Shown here one piece after another: positions 17,571 to 26,987 of a stretch of 64,000 nucleotides of DNA; within the stretch, counting starts at the first letter, position 1, and each line of letters opens with the position of its first letter. The stretch is taken from contig NZ_CAKZHY010000091.1 of assembly GCF_936928535.1 (NCBI RefSeq), positions 1-64,000 of the forward strand, given 5' to 3'. This stretch comes from an uncultured Bradyrhizobium sp. Its GTDB lineage: Bacteria > Pseudomonadota > Alphaproteobacteria > Rhizobiales > Xanthobacteraceae. Both the position numbers and the translations under genes were made by a program. The notes under the pieces are model-generated. The model saw only the letters and a program-made list of their open reading frames with translations. It searched no databases and was not told the DNA's origin.

Positions 17571-18226
17571 ACGGCGTGCACGACATGGGCGGCATGGACG
17601 GGTTCGGCAAGGTCGAGCCCGAACCGAACGAGCCTGTCTTCCATGAAGAATGGGAGTCGCGGGTGCTCGCCATGGTGCGCGCGATGGGCGCGACTGGCGC
17701 GTTCAACATCGACACCTCGCGGTTCTATCGCGAGAGCATTCCGCCGCACGTCTACCTATCCAGCTCCTATTACAAGAAGTGGTTCCTCGGCCTCGAGGAG
17801 AATTTGATCGAGAAGGGATACCTCACCCGCGAGGAAGTCGCCGCCGGCCACGCGATGCAGCCCGGCAAAGCGCTCAAGCATGGCAAGTTCGATCTCGGTC
17901 AGGTCGAGCGAATCATGGTGCGCGGCAAGTTCGGCCGCCCTGCACCAGCGCCCGCCAAATTCAACATCGGTGATCGCGTGCGCGCCAAGAACATCCATCC
18001 GACCACGCACACAAGGCTGCCGCGCTATGTCCGCGGCCATGTCGGCGTGGTCGAGCTCAACCACGGCTGCCACGTGTTTCCTGACACGGCCGCGATGGAG
18101 CTCGGCGAGAACCCGCAATGGCTCTACACCGTCGTGTTCGAAGGCCGTGATCTCTGGGGCGAGGATGGAGATCCGACGCTGAAGGTCTCGATCGACGCGT
18201 TCGAGCCCTATCTGGATCCGGCGTGA
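17567..18226 (+). CDS. nthB: Nitrile hydratase beta subunit
   Basis: 219 aa from GTG at 17567, inside the alpha-subunit stop (GTGA overlap), implying coupled translation. It begins [16 protein letters not shown], the standard family start, and contains the SH3-like C-terminal half ([29 protein letters not shown]). It forms the heterotetramer with NthA and supplies Arg residues that contact the oxidised cysteines. Confidence 0.92.
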   Translation: MNGVHDMGGMDGFGKVEPEPNEPVFHEEWESRVLAMVRAMGATGAFNIDTSRFYRESIPPHVYLSSSYYKKWFLGLEENLIEKGYLTREEVAAGHAMQPGKALKHGKFDLGQVERIMVRGKFGRPAPAPAKFNIGDRVRAKNIHPTTHTRLPRYVRGHVGVVELNHGCHVFPDTAAMELGENPQWLYTVVFEGRDLWGEDGDPTLKVSIDAFEPYLDPA

Positions 18227-18603
18227 TGAGCAGCGCTGCTGCTGCGGCCGCGACAGCGGCCATCCCGAGCATTCCGCGCGACGACGACGGCCCGGTGTTC
18301 CGCGCGCCCTGGGAGGCGCAGGCCTTTGCCATGGCCTTGAGCCTGCACGATCGCGGCGTATTCACCTGGCCGGAATGGGCAGCGGCCTTGGCCTCCGAGA
18401 TCAAGCGCGCGCAGGCTGCCGGCGATCCTGACACGGGCGAGACCTACTATCTGCACTGGCTCGCCACGCTGGAAGGCCTCGTCGCGCGCAAGGGTGTCGC
18501 CTCGATGGACACGCTGCATCGCTATCGCGATGCCTGGGATCATGCCGCGGACCGCACCCCGCACGGCAGGCCGATCGAGCTAAAGCCGGAGGATTTTAGG
18601 TAG
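18226..18603 (+). CDS. Nitrile hydratase accessory (activator) protein
   Basis: 125 aa from ATG 18226, overlapping the beta-subunit stop by one base (TGATG); a GTG at 18223 is an alternative. It resembles the P14K/NhlE-type activator and the N-terminal domain of beta subunits (PVFRAPWEAQAFAMALSLHD, then FTWPEWAAAL). In cobalt systems this protein carries out alpha-subunit swapping to deliver the metal-loaded, oxidised alpha chain. No amidase gene is adjacent. Confidence 0.87.
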   Translation: MSSAAAAAATAAIPSIPRDDDGPVFRAPWEAQAFAMALSLHDRGVFTWPEWAAALASEIKRAQAAGDPDTGETYYLHWLATLEGLVARKGVASMDTLHRYRDAWDHAADRTPHGRPIELKPEDFR

Positions 18604-18636
18604 GCCTTCGCGAGTGCTCTACTCGCAGCCAGTCAC

Positions 18637-18767
18637 TCCGCCGTCATCCTGAGGTGCTCCTCGCGGGATGCGATGCGTCTCGTGAGGAGCCTCGAAGGAT
18701 GGGCTCCGGGCGCTTGCGGCCCATCCTTCGAGGCGCGCGAGTGCGCGCACCTCTGGATGACGGCGGT
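18637..18767. repeat. Nested palindromic intergenic repeat
   Basis: The outer arms CCGTCATCCTGAGGTGC (18641-18657) and GCACCTCTGGATGACGG (18747-18763) pair with one mismatch. Inner arms GCCTCGAAGGATGGGC (18689-18704) and GCCCATCCTTCGAGGC (18719-18734) pair perfectly. This is the style of high-copy palindromic repeat seen in Bradyrhizobium genomes. It lies between convergent nitrile hydratase and queC genes and could stop transcription from both sides. Confidence 0.7.
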
Positions 18768-18777
18768 GGGTGTGGGA

Positions 18778-19491
18778 CTACTTTCCCGCCACAAACTCCC
18801 GCCACCCCTTCGCCCGCAGGCTGCACGCCGGGCACTCGCCGCAGCCATAGCCCCAATCATGCTGCGCGCCGCGTTCGCCGAGATAGCAGGTGTGCGACTG
18901 CTCGCGGATCAGATCGACCAGCGCATCGCCGCCGAGGTCGTGCGCGAGCTTCCACGTTGCGGCCTTGTCGATCCACATCAGCGGCGTGTGCAGCTCGAAT
19001 TTGCGGGCCATGCCGAGCGAGAGCGCTGATTGCATCGCGCGAATGCTCTCGTCGCGGCAATCGGGATAGCCGGAATAGTCGGTCTCGCACATGCCCCCGA
19101 CGATGTGGGTGATGCCGCGTCGATAGGCCAAAGCGGCCGCGAAGGTCAGGAAGACGAGATTACGGCCGGGCACAAACGTGTTCGGCAGGCCGTCGGCGCC
19201 CATCGCAATCGCGACATCGCGCGTCAGCGCGGTCTCGGACACGGCCGCCAGCGTCGGGATCGACAGCGTGTGGCTCTCGCCGAGCTTGCCGGCCCAATCC
19301 GCGCGCAGGGCTTTGATGCCGTCGAACAGCCGGTCACGGCAGTCGAGCTCGACGGCATGGCGCTGGCCGTAGTCGAAGCCCAGCGTCTCCACCCGCGCAA
19401 AGCGGCTCAGCGCCCAGGCAAGGCAGGTGGTGGAGTCCTGGCCGCCGGAGAACAGCACCAGCGCGGTCTGTGATGAAAATGCGTCGCTCAT
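18778..19491 (-). CDS. queC: 7-cyano-7-deazaguanine synthase
   Basis: 237 aa from ATG 19491. The N-type ATP pyrophosphatase loop SGGQDSTT is near residue 14, and the C-terminal zinc-binding cysteines are in [22 protein letters not shown]. It converts 7-carboxy-7-deazaguanine to preQ0 with ATP and ammonia in queuosine synthesis. Other que genes are not in the window. It is divergent from mazG. Confidence 0.95.
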   Translation of the reverse strand: MSDAFSSQTALVLFSGGQDSTTCLAWALSRFARVETLGFDYGQRHAVELDCRDRLFDGIKALRADWAGKLGESHTLSIPTLAAVSETALTRDVAIAMGADGLPNTFVPGRNLVFLTFAAALAYRRGITHIVGGMCETDYSGYPDCRDESIRAMQSALSLGMARKFELHTPLMWIDKAATWKLAHDLGGDALVDLIREQSHTCYLGERGAQHDWGYGCGECPACSLRAKGWREFVAGK

Positions 19492-19616
19492 GGGCCGCGC
19501 TTTAGCACTGCCTGCCCGCCTCGCCAATCAGTGGAAATCGGCTTGTTCCGGCGCGCCCCGCTGGGAACGACCGCCTGCTTTTGGCATAAGGCTTTGGCCC
19601 AGGAGACCGCCCCGCA

Positions 19617-20471
19617 ATGACCCCTTCCCGCGATATTTCCCGCCTGATCGAGATCATGGCTGCGCTGCGCACGCCGGTGACCGGCTGTCCCTGGGACCTC
19701 GAGCAGGATTTTTCGACGATCGCGCCCTACACGATCGAGGAGGCCTACGAGGTGGTCGACGCCATCGACCGCGGCGATCTCGACGATCTGCGCGAGGAGC
19801 TCGGCGACCTCCTGCTGCAGGTGGTGTTCCACGCCCAGATGGCATCGGAGCAGAATGCCTTTGCCTTCGGCGACGTGGTCGAAGCCATCACGCGAAAAAT
19901 GATCCGGCGCCATCCCCATGTCTTCGCCGACAAGGAAGGCAATCTCGCCTCCTCCCACGTCAAGGAAGTCTGGGATCGCATCAAGGCCGAGGAGAAAGCC
20001 GAGCGCGCCGCGCGCAGGCCGCCGGAAGCATCGCCGCCGCACAAATCACTGCTGTCGGGCGTCAAGGCCGGCCAGCCCGCGCTGACGCGCGCCATGGAGC
20101 TGCAGCGCAAGGCCTCGACCGTCGGCTTCGACTGGAACGATCCGCGCGCAGTGCTGCGAAAAATCCGCGAGGAAGCCGATGAGATCGAGGCCGCGCTCGA
20201 CCGCAACGACAAGGAGGAGATCGCGGAGGAGACCGGCGACCTCATGTTCGCCCTCGTCAACCTCGCCCGCCACGTCGACGCCGATCCGGAAGCCGCGCTG
20301 CGGGCCACCAATGCGAAGTTCGAGCGGAGGTTTGCCTATATCGAGCGGGCGCTGGCAGCGCAGGGACGCACGCTGGAGCAGGCGTCGCTGGCTGAGATGG
20401 ATGCGCTGTGGAACGAGGCGAAGGGCGACGTGAACGCGGCGTCAGAGGGACGCAAAGAAGGGCGCCGCTAA
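19617..20471 (+). CDS. mazG: Nucleoside triphosphate pyrophosphohydrolase
   Basis: 284 aa with two MazG repeats. The first carries CPWDLEQDF and the metal-binding EEAYEVVDAI...DLREELGDLLLQVVFH; the second has EEADEIEAAL and EEIAEETGDLMFALVNLARH. The enzyme hydrolyses NTPs to NMP and pyrophosphate and, in E. coli, lowers ppGpp. It ends convergent with hflX at 20471, with 24 bases between. Confidence 0.95.
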   Translation: MTPSRDISRLIEIMAALRTPVTGCPWDLEQDFSTIAPYTIEEAYEVVDAIDRGDLDDLREELGDLLLQVVFHAQMASEQNAFAFGDVVEAITRKMIRRHPHVFADKEGNLASSHVKEVWDRIKAEEKAERAARRPPEASPPHKSLLSGVKAGQPALTRAMELQRKASTVGFDWNDPRAVLRKIREEADEIEAALDRNDKEEIAEETGDLMFALVNLARHVDADPEAALRATNAKFERRFAYIERALAAQGRTLEQASLAEMDALWNEAKGDVNAASEGRKEGRR

Positions 20472-20495
20472 CTCCGCCGCCAGGACGACAGCGGT

Positions 20496-21878
20496 TTACG
20501 CCGACAGATGCGGCACTGCGTCGAACCTGTTCACCACGATATCCCGCTTGGTCTCGTCCACCCGCACGGTCATGTCGAAACGGCCGTCGTGCAGCTCTTT
20601 CGCCAGCACCTCGGAATTGCGGTGCAGCCAGGAGATGCCGGCGCCGTCGGCGGCATCGATGGAGAGGTCGAGCGTGGTGCGCCTGGCGGCGAGGCGCTCC
20701 TCGATCGCCGCAAGAAGCGCGTCGATCCCCTCGCCTGACACAGCCGAAACCAGCATCGCCGGATGATCTTCGGGCCGGCGTGCCGCGATATTCAAAAGCT
20801 CTTCGCGCTTCTCAGGTGCGTAGCGGTCGATCTTGTTCCAGACCTCGATGATGCGGCCGCTATCATCAGGGTTGATGCCGAGCTGGCGCAGCACGGCGTC
20901 GACATCGCTCTGCTGTGCCTCGGCGTCTTCATGCGAGATATCGCGCACATGCAGGATGACGTCGGCTTCCAGCACCTCCTCCAAGGTGGCGCGGAAGGCG
21001 GCGACGAGCTGGGTCGGCAAATTCGAGATGAAGCCGACGGTATCCGACAGCATCGCCTTGCCGCCATGCGGCAGGTTCAGCGCACGCAACGTGGGATCGA
21101 GTGTGGCGAACAGCATGTCGGCGGCCTGCACGTCGGCACGGGTCAGGCGGTTGAACAGCGTCGATTTTCCGGCGTTGGTGTAGCCGACCAGCGCCACGAC
21201 GCGATACGGCACGCGCTGGCGTCCGGCGCGATGCAGACGGCGCGTCGCCTGCACCTTCTTCAATTCGCTTTCGAGCTTGGTGATGCGCTCCTGGATCAGG
21301 CGGCGGTCGGCCTCGATCTGCGTCTCGCCGGGGCCGCCCATGAAGCCGAAGCCGCCGCGCTGGCGTTCAAGATGGGTCCATGATCGCACCAGGCGTGAGC
21401 GCTGATAATTCAGATGCGCAAGCTCGACCTGGAGCGAGCCTTCCTTGGTCTTGGCGCGGCGGCCGAAGATTTCCAGGATGAGCCCGGTGCGGTCGAGCAC
21501 CTTGGCACGCAGTTCCTTTTCGAGATTGCGCTGCTGGATCGGCGCCAGCGCGCAATCCATCACCACAAGCTCGACGTCGAGACTCTTGGCGAGTGCGGCG
21601 ATCTCCTCGACCTTGCCCTTGCCGATATAGGTCGCGGGCCGGATCTGATTGATCGGCGCGATGATGGCATCGGCAATGACGAGGTCGATCGCGCGCGCGA
21701 GGCCCGCGGCTTCGTCGAGCCGGGCCTGCGTGTCGCGCTGAACATGACTTTCCGATTGCGCGTCGGCACTTCCCGCGCGCGCTCGCAAATAGGGGCCGAC
21801 GACAAGCACCCGCCCCGTTTGCTTAGCCCCTGCCGATCGCGGACGATCGGCCTCCCCGTCGAAATTTCGGGGTTCCAA
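20496..21878 (-). CDS. hflX: Ribosome-associated GTPase HflX
   Basis: 460 aa. The N-terminal HflX domain has the Gly-rich GGFGFMGGPGETQIE segment; the G domain has G1 GYTNAGKST, G3 DTVGFI and G4 NKID. HflX splits stalled or heat-damaged 70S ribosomes. The start is a TTG at 21878, 12 bases after the hfq stop; no ATG in a sensible place precedes the conserved region, and the N-terminus from TTG matches the family. It is probably co-transcribed with hfq. Confidence 0.93.
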   Translation of the reverse strand: MEPRNFDGEADRPRSAGAKQTGRVLVVGPYLRARAGSADAQSESHVQRDTQARLDEAAGLARAIDLVIADAIIAPINQIRPATYIGKGKVEEIAALAKSLDVELVVMDCALAPIQQRNLEKELRAKVLDRTGLILEIFGRRAKTKEGSLQVELAHLNYQRSRLVRSWTHLERQRGGFGFMGGPGETQIEADRRLIQERITKLESELKKVQATRRLHRAGRQRVPYRVVALVGYTNAGKSTLFNRLTRADVQAADMLFATLDPTLRALNLPHGGKAMLSDTVGFISNLPTQLVAAFRATLEEVLEADVILHVRDISHEDAEAQQSDVDAVLRQLGINPDDSGRIIEVWNKIDRYAPEKREELLNIAARRPEDHPAMLVSAVSGEGIDALLAAIEERLAARRTTLDLSIDAADGAGISWLHRNSEVLAKELHDGRFDMTVRVDETKRDIVVNRFDAVPHLSA

Positions 21879-21889
21879 TCAGATCACTC

Positions 21890-22138
21890 TCAAGCCGGCT
21901 GATCCTCGCCGCCTTCGAACAGCTGGATCGGAGCGCCCGGCATGATGGTCGAGATCGCATGCTTATAGACCAGCTGCGAATGACCGTCGCGCCGTAGCAG
22001 TAAACAGAAATTGTCGAACCAGGTCACGATACCCTGGAGCTTCACTCCGTTGACCAGAAAGATCGTCAGTGGCGTTTTGGTTTTGCGAACGTGATTGAGG
22101 AAGGTGTCCTGTAGGTTTTGTGCGCGGTCTGCCGCCAT
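21890..22138 (-). CDS. hfq: RNA chaperone Hfq
   Basis: 82 aa, near the usual length for alphaproteobacteria. Sm1 includes [17 protein letters not shown] and Sm2 has the YKHAIST motif that builds the proximal RNA-binding face. Hfq supports sRNA-mRNA pairing and, in this group, affects nitrogen fixation control. It is followed by hflX, the conserved order. The 248-base gap upstream gives room for its own promoter. Confidence 0.97.
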   Translation of the reverse strand: MAADRAQNLQDTFLNHVRKTKTPLTIFLVNGVKLQGIVTWFDNFCLLLRRDGHSQLVYKHAISTIMPGAPIQLFEGGEDQPA

Positions 22139-22287
22139 TGTTTTTTTCTCGCTTTGAGTTTCTTTTTATTGCGCCCGGGAGCGACCCTGTTTTCAAAATG
22201 GGGCCTTCTTCCGGTTGCCGCTCCTCATGAGATCCCCCTCGGAGGAGCAGCTTTTACGATTAGAGGACAGGTGGACCTTTTAGGCAA

Positions 22288-22302
22288 GCCGCTTCGCGCG
22301 GC
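22288..22302. terminator. Hairpin between ntrX and hfq
   Basis: GCCGC-TTCGC-GCGGC, flanked by outer GGACCT (22273-22278) and AGGTCC (22303-22308). On the minus strand it is followed by TTGCCTAAAA and could partly end the ntrX transcript before the hfq promoter. Confidence 0.3.
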
Positions 22303-22386
22303 AGGTCCCCTCCTAATTCTCCGAAAAACTACGGAAATAGATGATTTTTCTGAGGTATCCCGCGGGCGTGGCGTCGGCGTCGGCTC

Positions 22387-23757
22387 CTAGCCGACCCCGA
22401 GCGCCTTCAACTTCCGGTGTAGTGCCGACCGTTCCATGCCAACAAACTCGGCCGTACGAGAAATATTTCCTGAGAAACGGCTGATCTGGGCAATCAAATA
22501 GTCGCGCTCGAACACTTCGCGCGCCTCGCGCAGCGGCAGGCCCATGATGTGCTCGCCATTGTTGCTGGTCGGCATCGCCGGCACCATCGAGCCGACGTCC
22601 TGCGGCAGCATGTCGGCGGTGATGATCACCTCGGGCCCGCCCGCGGCCAGAATCATGACTCTCTCAACGTTGTTGCGGAGCTGGCGCACATTGCCCGGCC
22701 AGACATGCGATTGCAGCACCGCCATCGCGTCCTGGCCGATCTGGCGCTTCGGCAGGCCGCTGCCGGCCGAGATCTGCTCCATGAAATAGTCGATCAACTC
22801 GGGGATGTCCTCGCGCCGCTCCGAGAGCGCGGGCACCCGGATCGGCACCACCGAGAGGCGGTGATAGAGGTCTTCGCGGAAATGCCCGGCCGCGATCTCC
22901 TCCTCGAGATTGCGCGCGGTGGAGGAGATGATGCGGACGTCGACCTGCACCTTGGCGGTGCCGCCGACACGCTGGAACGACTGCTCGACCAGCACGCGCA
23001 GGATCTTGTTCTGGGTCTCGCGCGGCATATCCGCGATCTCGTCGATGAACAGCGTGCCGCCATGCGCTTCCTCGAGCGCACCGGGCTTGCGCGGATGCTC
23101 GCCATTGGACTGCTCGATACCGAACAGCTCGTGCTCCATGCGCTCCGGCGTGATCGCCGCGGCGTTGATGACGACGAAAGGACCGTCGGCGCGGCCCGAG
23201 GCCGTGTGCAGCGTGCGTGCCGTCAATTCCTTGCCGGCGCCGGCGGGGCCGACGATCAGGATGCGGCTGTTGGCCTTGGCCGCGCGCTCGATGGTCTGAC
23301 GCAGCTGGTTCATGCTCGGCGAGCGGCCGACGAGCGAGCTTGCGCTCGGCGCCAGCTGCTTCAGCTCCTTGACCTCGCGCTTGAGCCGCGAGTTCTCCAG
23401 CGCCCTGGTGGCGACAAGGATCAGCCGGTCGGCCTTGAACGGCTTCTCGATGAAGTCGTAGGCGCCGCGCTTGATCGCGGCGACGGCGGTCTCGATGTTG
23501 CCGTGGCCGGAGATCATCACCACAGGCAGATCGGCATTATCCTTCTTGACCTGCTCCAGGAGCTGCAAGCCGTCGAGCTTGGAGCCCTGCAGCCAGATGT
23601 CGAGGAACACCAGATGCGGCCGGCGGTTGGCGATTTCGGCCAGCGCCGAGTCGCTGTCGCGCGCGGTCCTCGTGACAAAACCCTCGTCTTCGAGGATGCC
23701 CGCAACGAGATCCCGAATATCGGCCTCATCATCGACAATCAGAATTTCACTTGCCAT
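22387..23757 (-). CDS. ntrX: NtrX response regulator (NtrC family, GAFTGA absent)
   Basis: 456 aa. The receiver domain has the phospho-acceptor Asp in LVFLDIWLQG (about residue 53). The AAA domain has Walker A VGPAGAGKE and Walker B GGTLFIDEIADMPRE. A Fis-type HTH ends the protein (GNISRTAEFVGMERSALHRK). Where NtrC has GAFTGA, this protein reads HELFGIEQSNGEHPRKPGA, so contact with sigma-54 is unlikely and it probably acts on sigma-70 promoters. It is paired with NtrY, 17 bases upstream, and controls nitrogen, envelope and respiratory genes in relatives. Confidence 0.94.
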   Translation of the reverse strand: MASEILIVDDEADIRDLVAGILEDEGFVTRTARDSDSALAEIANRRPHLVFLDIWLQGSKLDGLQLLEQVKKDNADLPVVMISGHGNIETAVAAIKRGAYDFIEKPFKADRLILVATRALENSRLKREVKELKQLAPSASSLVGRSPSMNQLRQTIERAAKANSRILIVGPAGAGKELTARTLHTASGRADGPFVVINAAAITPERMEHELFGIEQSNGEHPRKPGALEEAHGGTLFIDEIADMPRETQNKILRVLVEQSFQRVGGTAKVQVDVRIISSTARNLEEEIAAGHFREDLYHRLSVVPIRVPALSERREDIPELIDYFMEQISAGSGLPKRQIGQDAMAVLQSHVWPGNVRQLRNNVERVMILAAGGPEVIITADMLPQDVGSMVPAMPTSNNGEHIMGLPLREAREVFERDYLIAQISRFSGNISRTAEFVGMERSALHRKLKALGVG

Positions 23758-23774
23758 GGGTCGCGCCTGTCTTC

Positions 23775-26171
23775 TCAGCTGCCTGTTGAGGCTTCGATTC
23801 TCGGTGAATCATTGGTCTTTTCAGCCGGCTCTTTGGTTTCGGCCGTCGGCTCTTTTGTTTCCTGCGCCGTCACGGAATCCGCAGGGGTTTGTTCGATATC
23901 CGCAGCGGTTGCGCCCTTGGCCGCTGGCGCCTGCTCGGCTCCCTCGGCCTTCTTGGCCTCGCCGGAGATCGCAAAGCGCATGCGCATCCAGGCGCCGCGC
24001 TGGCCTTCGCGGAAGTCGGAGGCATCCTTCAGCTCGATGCGGCCGCCATGGTCTTCCAGCACGCGGCCGACGATGGCGAGGCCAAGGCCAGTACCCTTGG
24101 CGCGGGTAGTGACATACGGCTCAAGAAGCCGCGAGCGCGCCACTTTGGGCAGGCCGATGCCGTTGTCGATGACGTCGATCAAGACATCCTCGCCATCGCG
24201 CGACACCACGACGTCGATGCGGCCTTTGCCGAGCTCTTCCGGCGGGACCTGCTCGATCGCTTCGGTGGCGTTCTTGACGATGTTGGTGACCGCCTGCGAG
24301 ATCAGCCGGCGGTCGAACTGGGCGCGCAACGGATCCTCCCTGAACTCGGCCTCGATATCGAGCTCGGGATGGGCGACCTTCATCAGGAACACCGCCTGCC
24401 GGACGGTGTCGGCGACGTCCTCGCCTTCCATCACGGGCTTGGGCATCCGCGCAAAGCGCGAGAATTCATCGACCATCCGCCTGATATCGTCGACCTGGCG
24501 CACGATGGTGTCGGTGCACTGCTCGAAGATCTGCTTGTCCTTGGTCTCGGTGATGTCCTTGCCGAACTTGCGGCGGATGCGTTCGGCCGAGAGCTGAATG
24601 GGCGTCAGCGGGTTCTTGATCTCGTGGGCGATGCGGCGCGCGACATCGCCCCAGGCCGAGGTGCGCTGCGCCGAGACCAGCTCTGTGATGTCGTCGAGCG
24701 TGATGATGTAGCTGTCATGCGGCTGGTTCTTCTCGGCGCTGACGCGGACCGAGAGATTGCGCTCGGCGCCGTCGCGCGTGATCGTGATCTGGCCCTGCAC
24801 CAGGCGCTGGGTGCCTTCCCGCGACGCCTTCATCATCTCGTCGAGCTCGGGTAGCACGTCGGACAGCGGATGGCCGAGCGTCTCGGCCTCGGAATGCCCG
24901 ATCAGCTTCTCGGCGGAGCGGTTGAGAATGCCGACGCTGCCCGAGGTGTCGACGCCGATGATGCCCGCGCTGGCGGAGGACAGCACGGCCTCGATGAAGC
25001 GGCGGCGGCTGTCGATCAGGTCGCTGGCGTTGACGAGCTCGTCGCGCTGGCTGCGCAGCTCCTGCGTCATCTTGTTGAAGGTCTCGCCGAGTTGCGCGAG
25101 GTCGCCTTCGGACTGATGCACCGGCACCTTCACATGGAGGTCGCCGGTCGAGACGGTGTGGGCGGCGTTCATCAGCCGCCGGATCGGCGCCACCAGCGAG
25201 TTGGCGAAGTTGAGGCCGATCAGCACGGACGCCATCAGGATGGTCAGCGCGATCACCGCGAACATCAGCGCGAACGCGACCTGGATGCCGAGCCGGCGGG
25301 TCTCGAGCTGGGCGTATTCGGCGACGCTGATCTCCGTCTGGTTGACCTGACTGACGACGTTCGGGTCGAGCGGCCGGGCGACATACAGGAACGTATCGTT
25401 GAAGGCGCGCAGACGGATCACCGCAGCGACGGAGCTCGCGTCCGGAAGGATCGCGATTTCCGGCTCGCTCTCTTTGACGTTGCTGAGGAATTCCGGGGCC
25501 GGCGGCGAATAGGTCAACTTCATGCCGGTGTCGGCGGACTCCAGGATGTTGGTGTTCTTGTCGATGATCATCGCGCCCGGCAAGTTGCGGGAGGCGGCGC
25601 TGGCAGTCAGAATTTCGCGAAACGACCGCCGATCCTGATCATAAAGCGGCCGTGCGTGCGCGATGTCGTTGGCCATGCCGAGAATGTCGCCCTGGATCAG
25701 CTGGGCATGGTCGTTCATATAGGCCCGCGCGATCGTCAGCGAATTCTGGATCACTTCCCTGGTGGGACCCGAGAACAGCCGATCGAGACCGCGCTCGATC
25801 GTGACGTTGGCGACGACGGCAACCAGCACCGCCGGCAGCACGGCCACGATCGAGAACAGGCTGACGATCTGGACATGGAGCCGCGCCGCCGCCCGTCCCC
25901 GCCGCCGGGCCAGGATCAACTGCCAGAGCTCGCGGACGATGATGCCGACCAGCAGCAGGATCGTGGCCGCGTTGATCAGGTAGAACGAGCGGACAACCGC
26001 GGGCGTCGGCTCGATCCTGGTCAGACCGGTCAGGACCAGGAAAGTCAGGAACGCCGAGAGCAGCGCCAGGGCCACCGCAAACGGTGCCAGCCAGCGTCGC
26101 ACGGACCAGCGCCGGGGCTCTTCGGCTGGGGCCGTGTCAAAGGATGCGGCCGAGGTATCTGCGCTGGTCAT
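23775..26171 (-). CDS. ntrY: NtrY membrane sensor histidine kinase
   Basis: 798 aa. Several N-terminal membrane segments (starting ~residue 30) enclose a large periplasmic region, followed by a HAMP domain (~330-385), PAS (~395-500), HisKA with the H-box [20 protein letters not shown], and an HATPase domain ending IVGRVLEDHGGRIEL. The C-terminal ~50 residues are low-complexity (Ala, Glu, Thr, Lys). NtrY phosphorylates NtrX. ntrBC is not adjacent here but lies 13 kb away on the same strand. Confidence 0.94.
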   Translation of the reverse strand: MTSADTSAASFDTAPAEEPRRWSVRRWLAPFAVALALLSAFLTFLVLTGLTRIEPTPAVVRSFYLINAATILLLVGIIVRELWQLILARRRGRAAARLHVQIVSLFSIVAVLPAVLVAVVANVTIERGLDRLFSGPTREVIQNSLTIARAYMNDHAQLIQGDILGMANDIAHARPLYDQDRRSFREILTASAASRNLPGAMIIDKNTNILESADTGMKLTYSPPAPEFLSNVKESEPEIAILPDASSVAAVIRLRAFNDTFLYVARPLDPNVVSQVNQTEISVAEYAQLETRRLGIQVAFALMFAVIALTILMASVLIGLNFANSLVAPIRRLMNAAHTVSTGDLHVKVPVHQSEGDLAQLGETFNKMTQELRSQRDELVNASDLIDSRRRFIEAVLSSASAGIIGVDTSGSVGILNRSAEKLIGHSEAETLGHPLSDVLPELDEMMKASREGTQRLVQGQITITRDGAERNLSVRVSAEKNQPHDSYIITLDDITELVSAQRTSAWGDVARRIAHEIKNPLTPIQLSAERIRRKFGKDITETKDKQIFEQCTDTIVRQVDDIRRMVDEFSRFARMPKPVMEGEDVADTVRQAVFLMKVAHPELDIEAEFREDPLRAQFDRRLISQAVTNIVKNATEAIEQVPPEELGKGRIDVVVSRDGEDVLIDVIDNGIGLPKVARSRLLEPYVTTRAKGTGLGLAIVGRVLEDHGGRIELKDASDFREGQRGAWMRMRFAISGEAKKAEGAEQAPAAKGATAADIEQTPADSVTAQETKEPTAETKEPAEKTNDSPRIEASTGS

Positions 26172-26357
26172 TCCGGCAATGGGTGCTGAAAACGGGGTCC
26201 GCTGGGCGGATACTGATGTATTCGTACCACATTGTTGCCGAATTGCGACAATTCCGCGGCGTCCCCGCCGCGGCAGACCGGCGCATCAACAGCCGAAAGT
26301 TCCAGCGGGTACCGCCGGGCGCTGCCGCTTACCGTGATCTGGCGCCCGACGGACGGG

Positions 26358-26534
26358 TTAACCGCGCCTGCGGGATGGCGGATCAAGGCGCGACCTTTGC
26401 GCCCGCATTCGCTTCATCTCGCTCTTCAGCGCCTCGGCCTTTTCATCTAGTTGCTCGCTCGCCGTTGCCGGCCGGTCCTCACGTCGCAGCTTCGCGAGCG
26501 TCTTCTCCACGGAGAGCTTATTGGTCTCAGCCAT
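26358..26534 (-). CDS. Small charged helical protein (58 aa), unknown
   Basis: ATG at 26534, stop at 26358-26360. The protein begins MAETNKLSVEKTLAKLRRED and continues as a Lys/Glu/Arg-rich helix likely to form a coiled coil (EQLDEKAEALKSEMKRMRAQ). It has no membrane segment and no recognised family. It follows the phasin gene by 75 bases on the same strand, so it may be part of that transcript. Codon use fits the neighbours. Confidence 0.6.
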   Translation of the reverse strand: MAETNKLSVEKTLAKLRREDRPATASEQLDEKAEALKSEMKRMRAQRSRLDPPSRRRG

Positions 26535-26609
26535 ATCGAGCCTCTCTTGCGAGACTGGTCCTGGCGCAGCCGCGCACGCTGGGACCGGTCAATAAAAGAA
26601 TCGGCCGCA

Positions 26610-26960
26610 TCAGCTCTTCGGGCTGAACATGCCGCCGGCCGCCTTCATGACGGACTCGCCCATGGTCTTGGCCTGGTCCGTTAGCGCCCGCATCTGCTCC
26701 TGGAAAAATTCGGCCTGAAGTTTCAGCGTGTCCTGCACGTCCTTGGCCTGGATCAGCTTGTCGCCAAGATCGAAGGTCGCACTGACGTTGCGCTGCATGA
26801 AGCCGGTGAACTCCTTCGCCTGATTCGCGATCGGCAGGGGCGAAGATCCAAGGCCCTTCTCCAGCAGCTCGAAATAATCTGTATTGGCCTTGCGCAGGCG
26901 ACCGAGGGCCTCGGTGAGTGCCGTTCGCACGCCTTCGATCGACGTATTGATTTCTGCCAT
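26610..26960 (-). CDS. Phasin family protein
   Basis: 116 aa. All-helical, with the phasin pattern FELLEKGLGSSPLPIANQAKEFT and a second half LKLQAEFFQEQMRALTDQAK. Phasins coat polyhydroxyalkanoate granules and control their number and size. The start has a good GGGAG site. It lies 27 bases after an alpha/beta hydrolase gene, and the pair follows a large secreted hydrolase, linking this arm of the cluster to carbon storage. Confidence 0.85.
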   Translation of the reverse strand: MAEINTSIEGVRTALTEALGRLRKANTDYFELLEKGLGSSPLPIANQAKEFTGFMQRNVSATFDLGDKLIQAKDVQDTLKLQAEFFQEQMRALTDQAKTMGESVMKAAGGMFSPKS

Positions 26961-26987
26961 GATATTTCTCCCTTTGGGAAGTTACAG

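Noticed and set aside
22549..24597. 682-codon frame opposite ntrX and ntrY
   Set aside because: Antisense of two well-supported regulators; no start context or domain.
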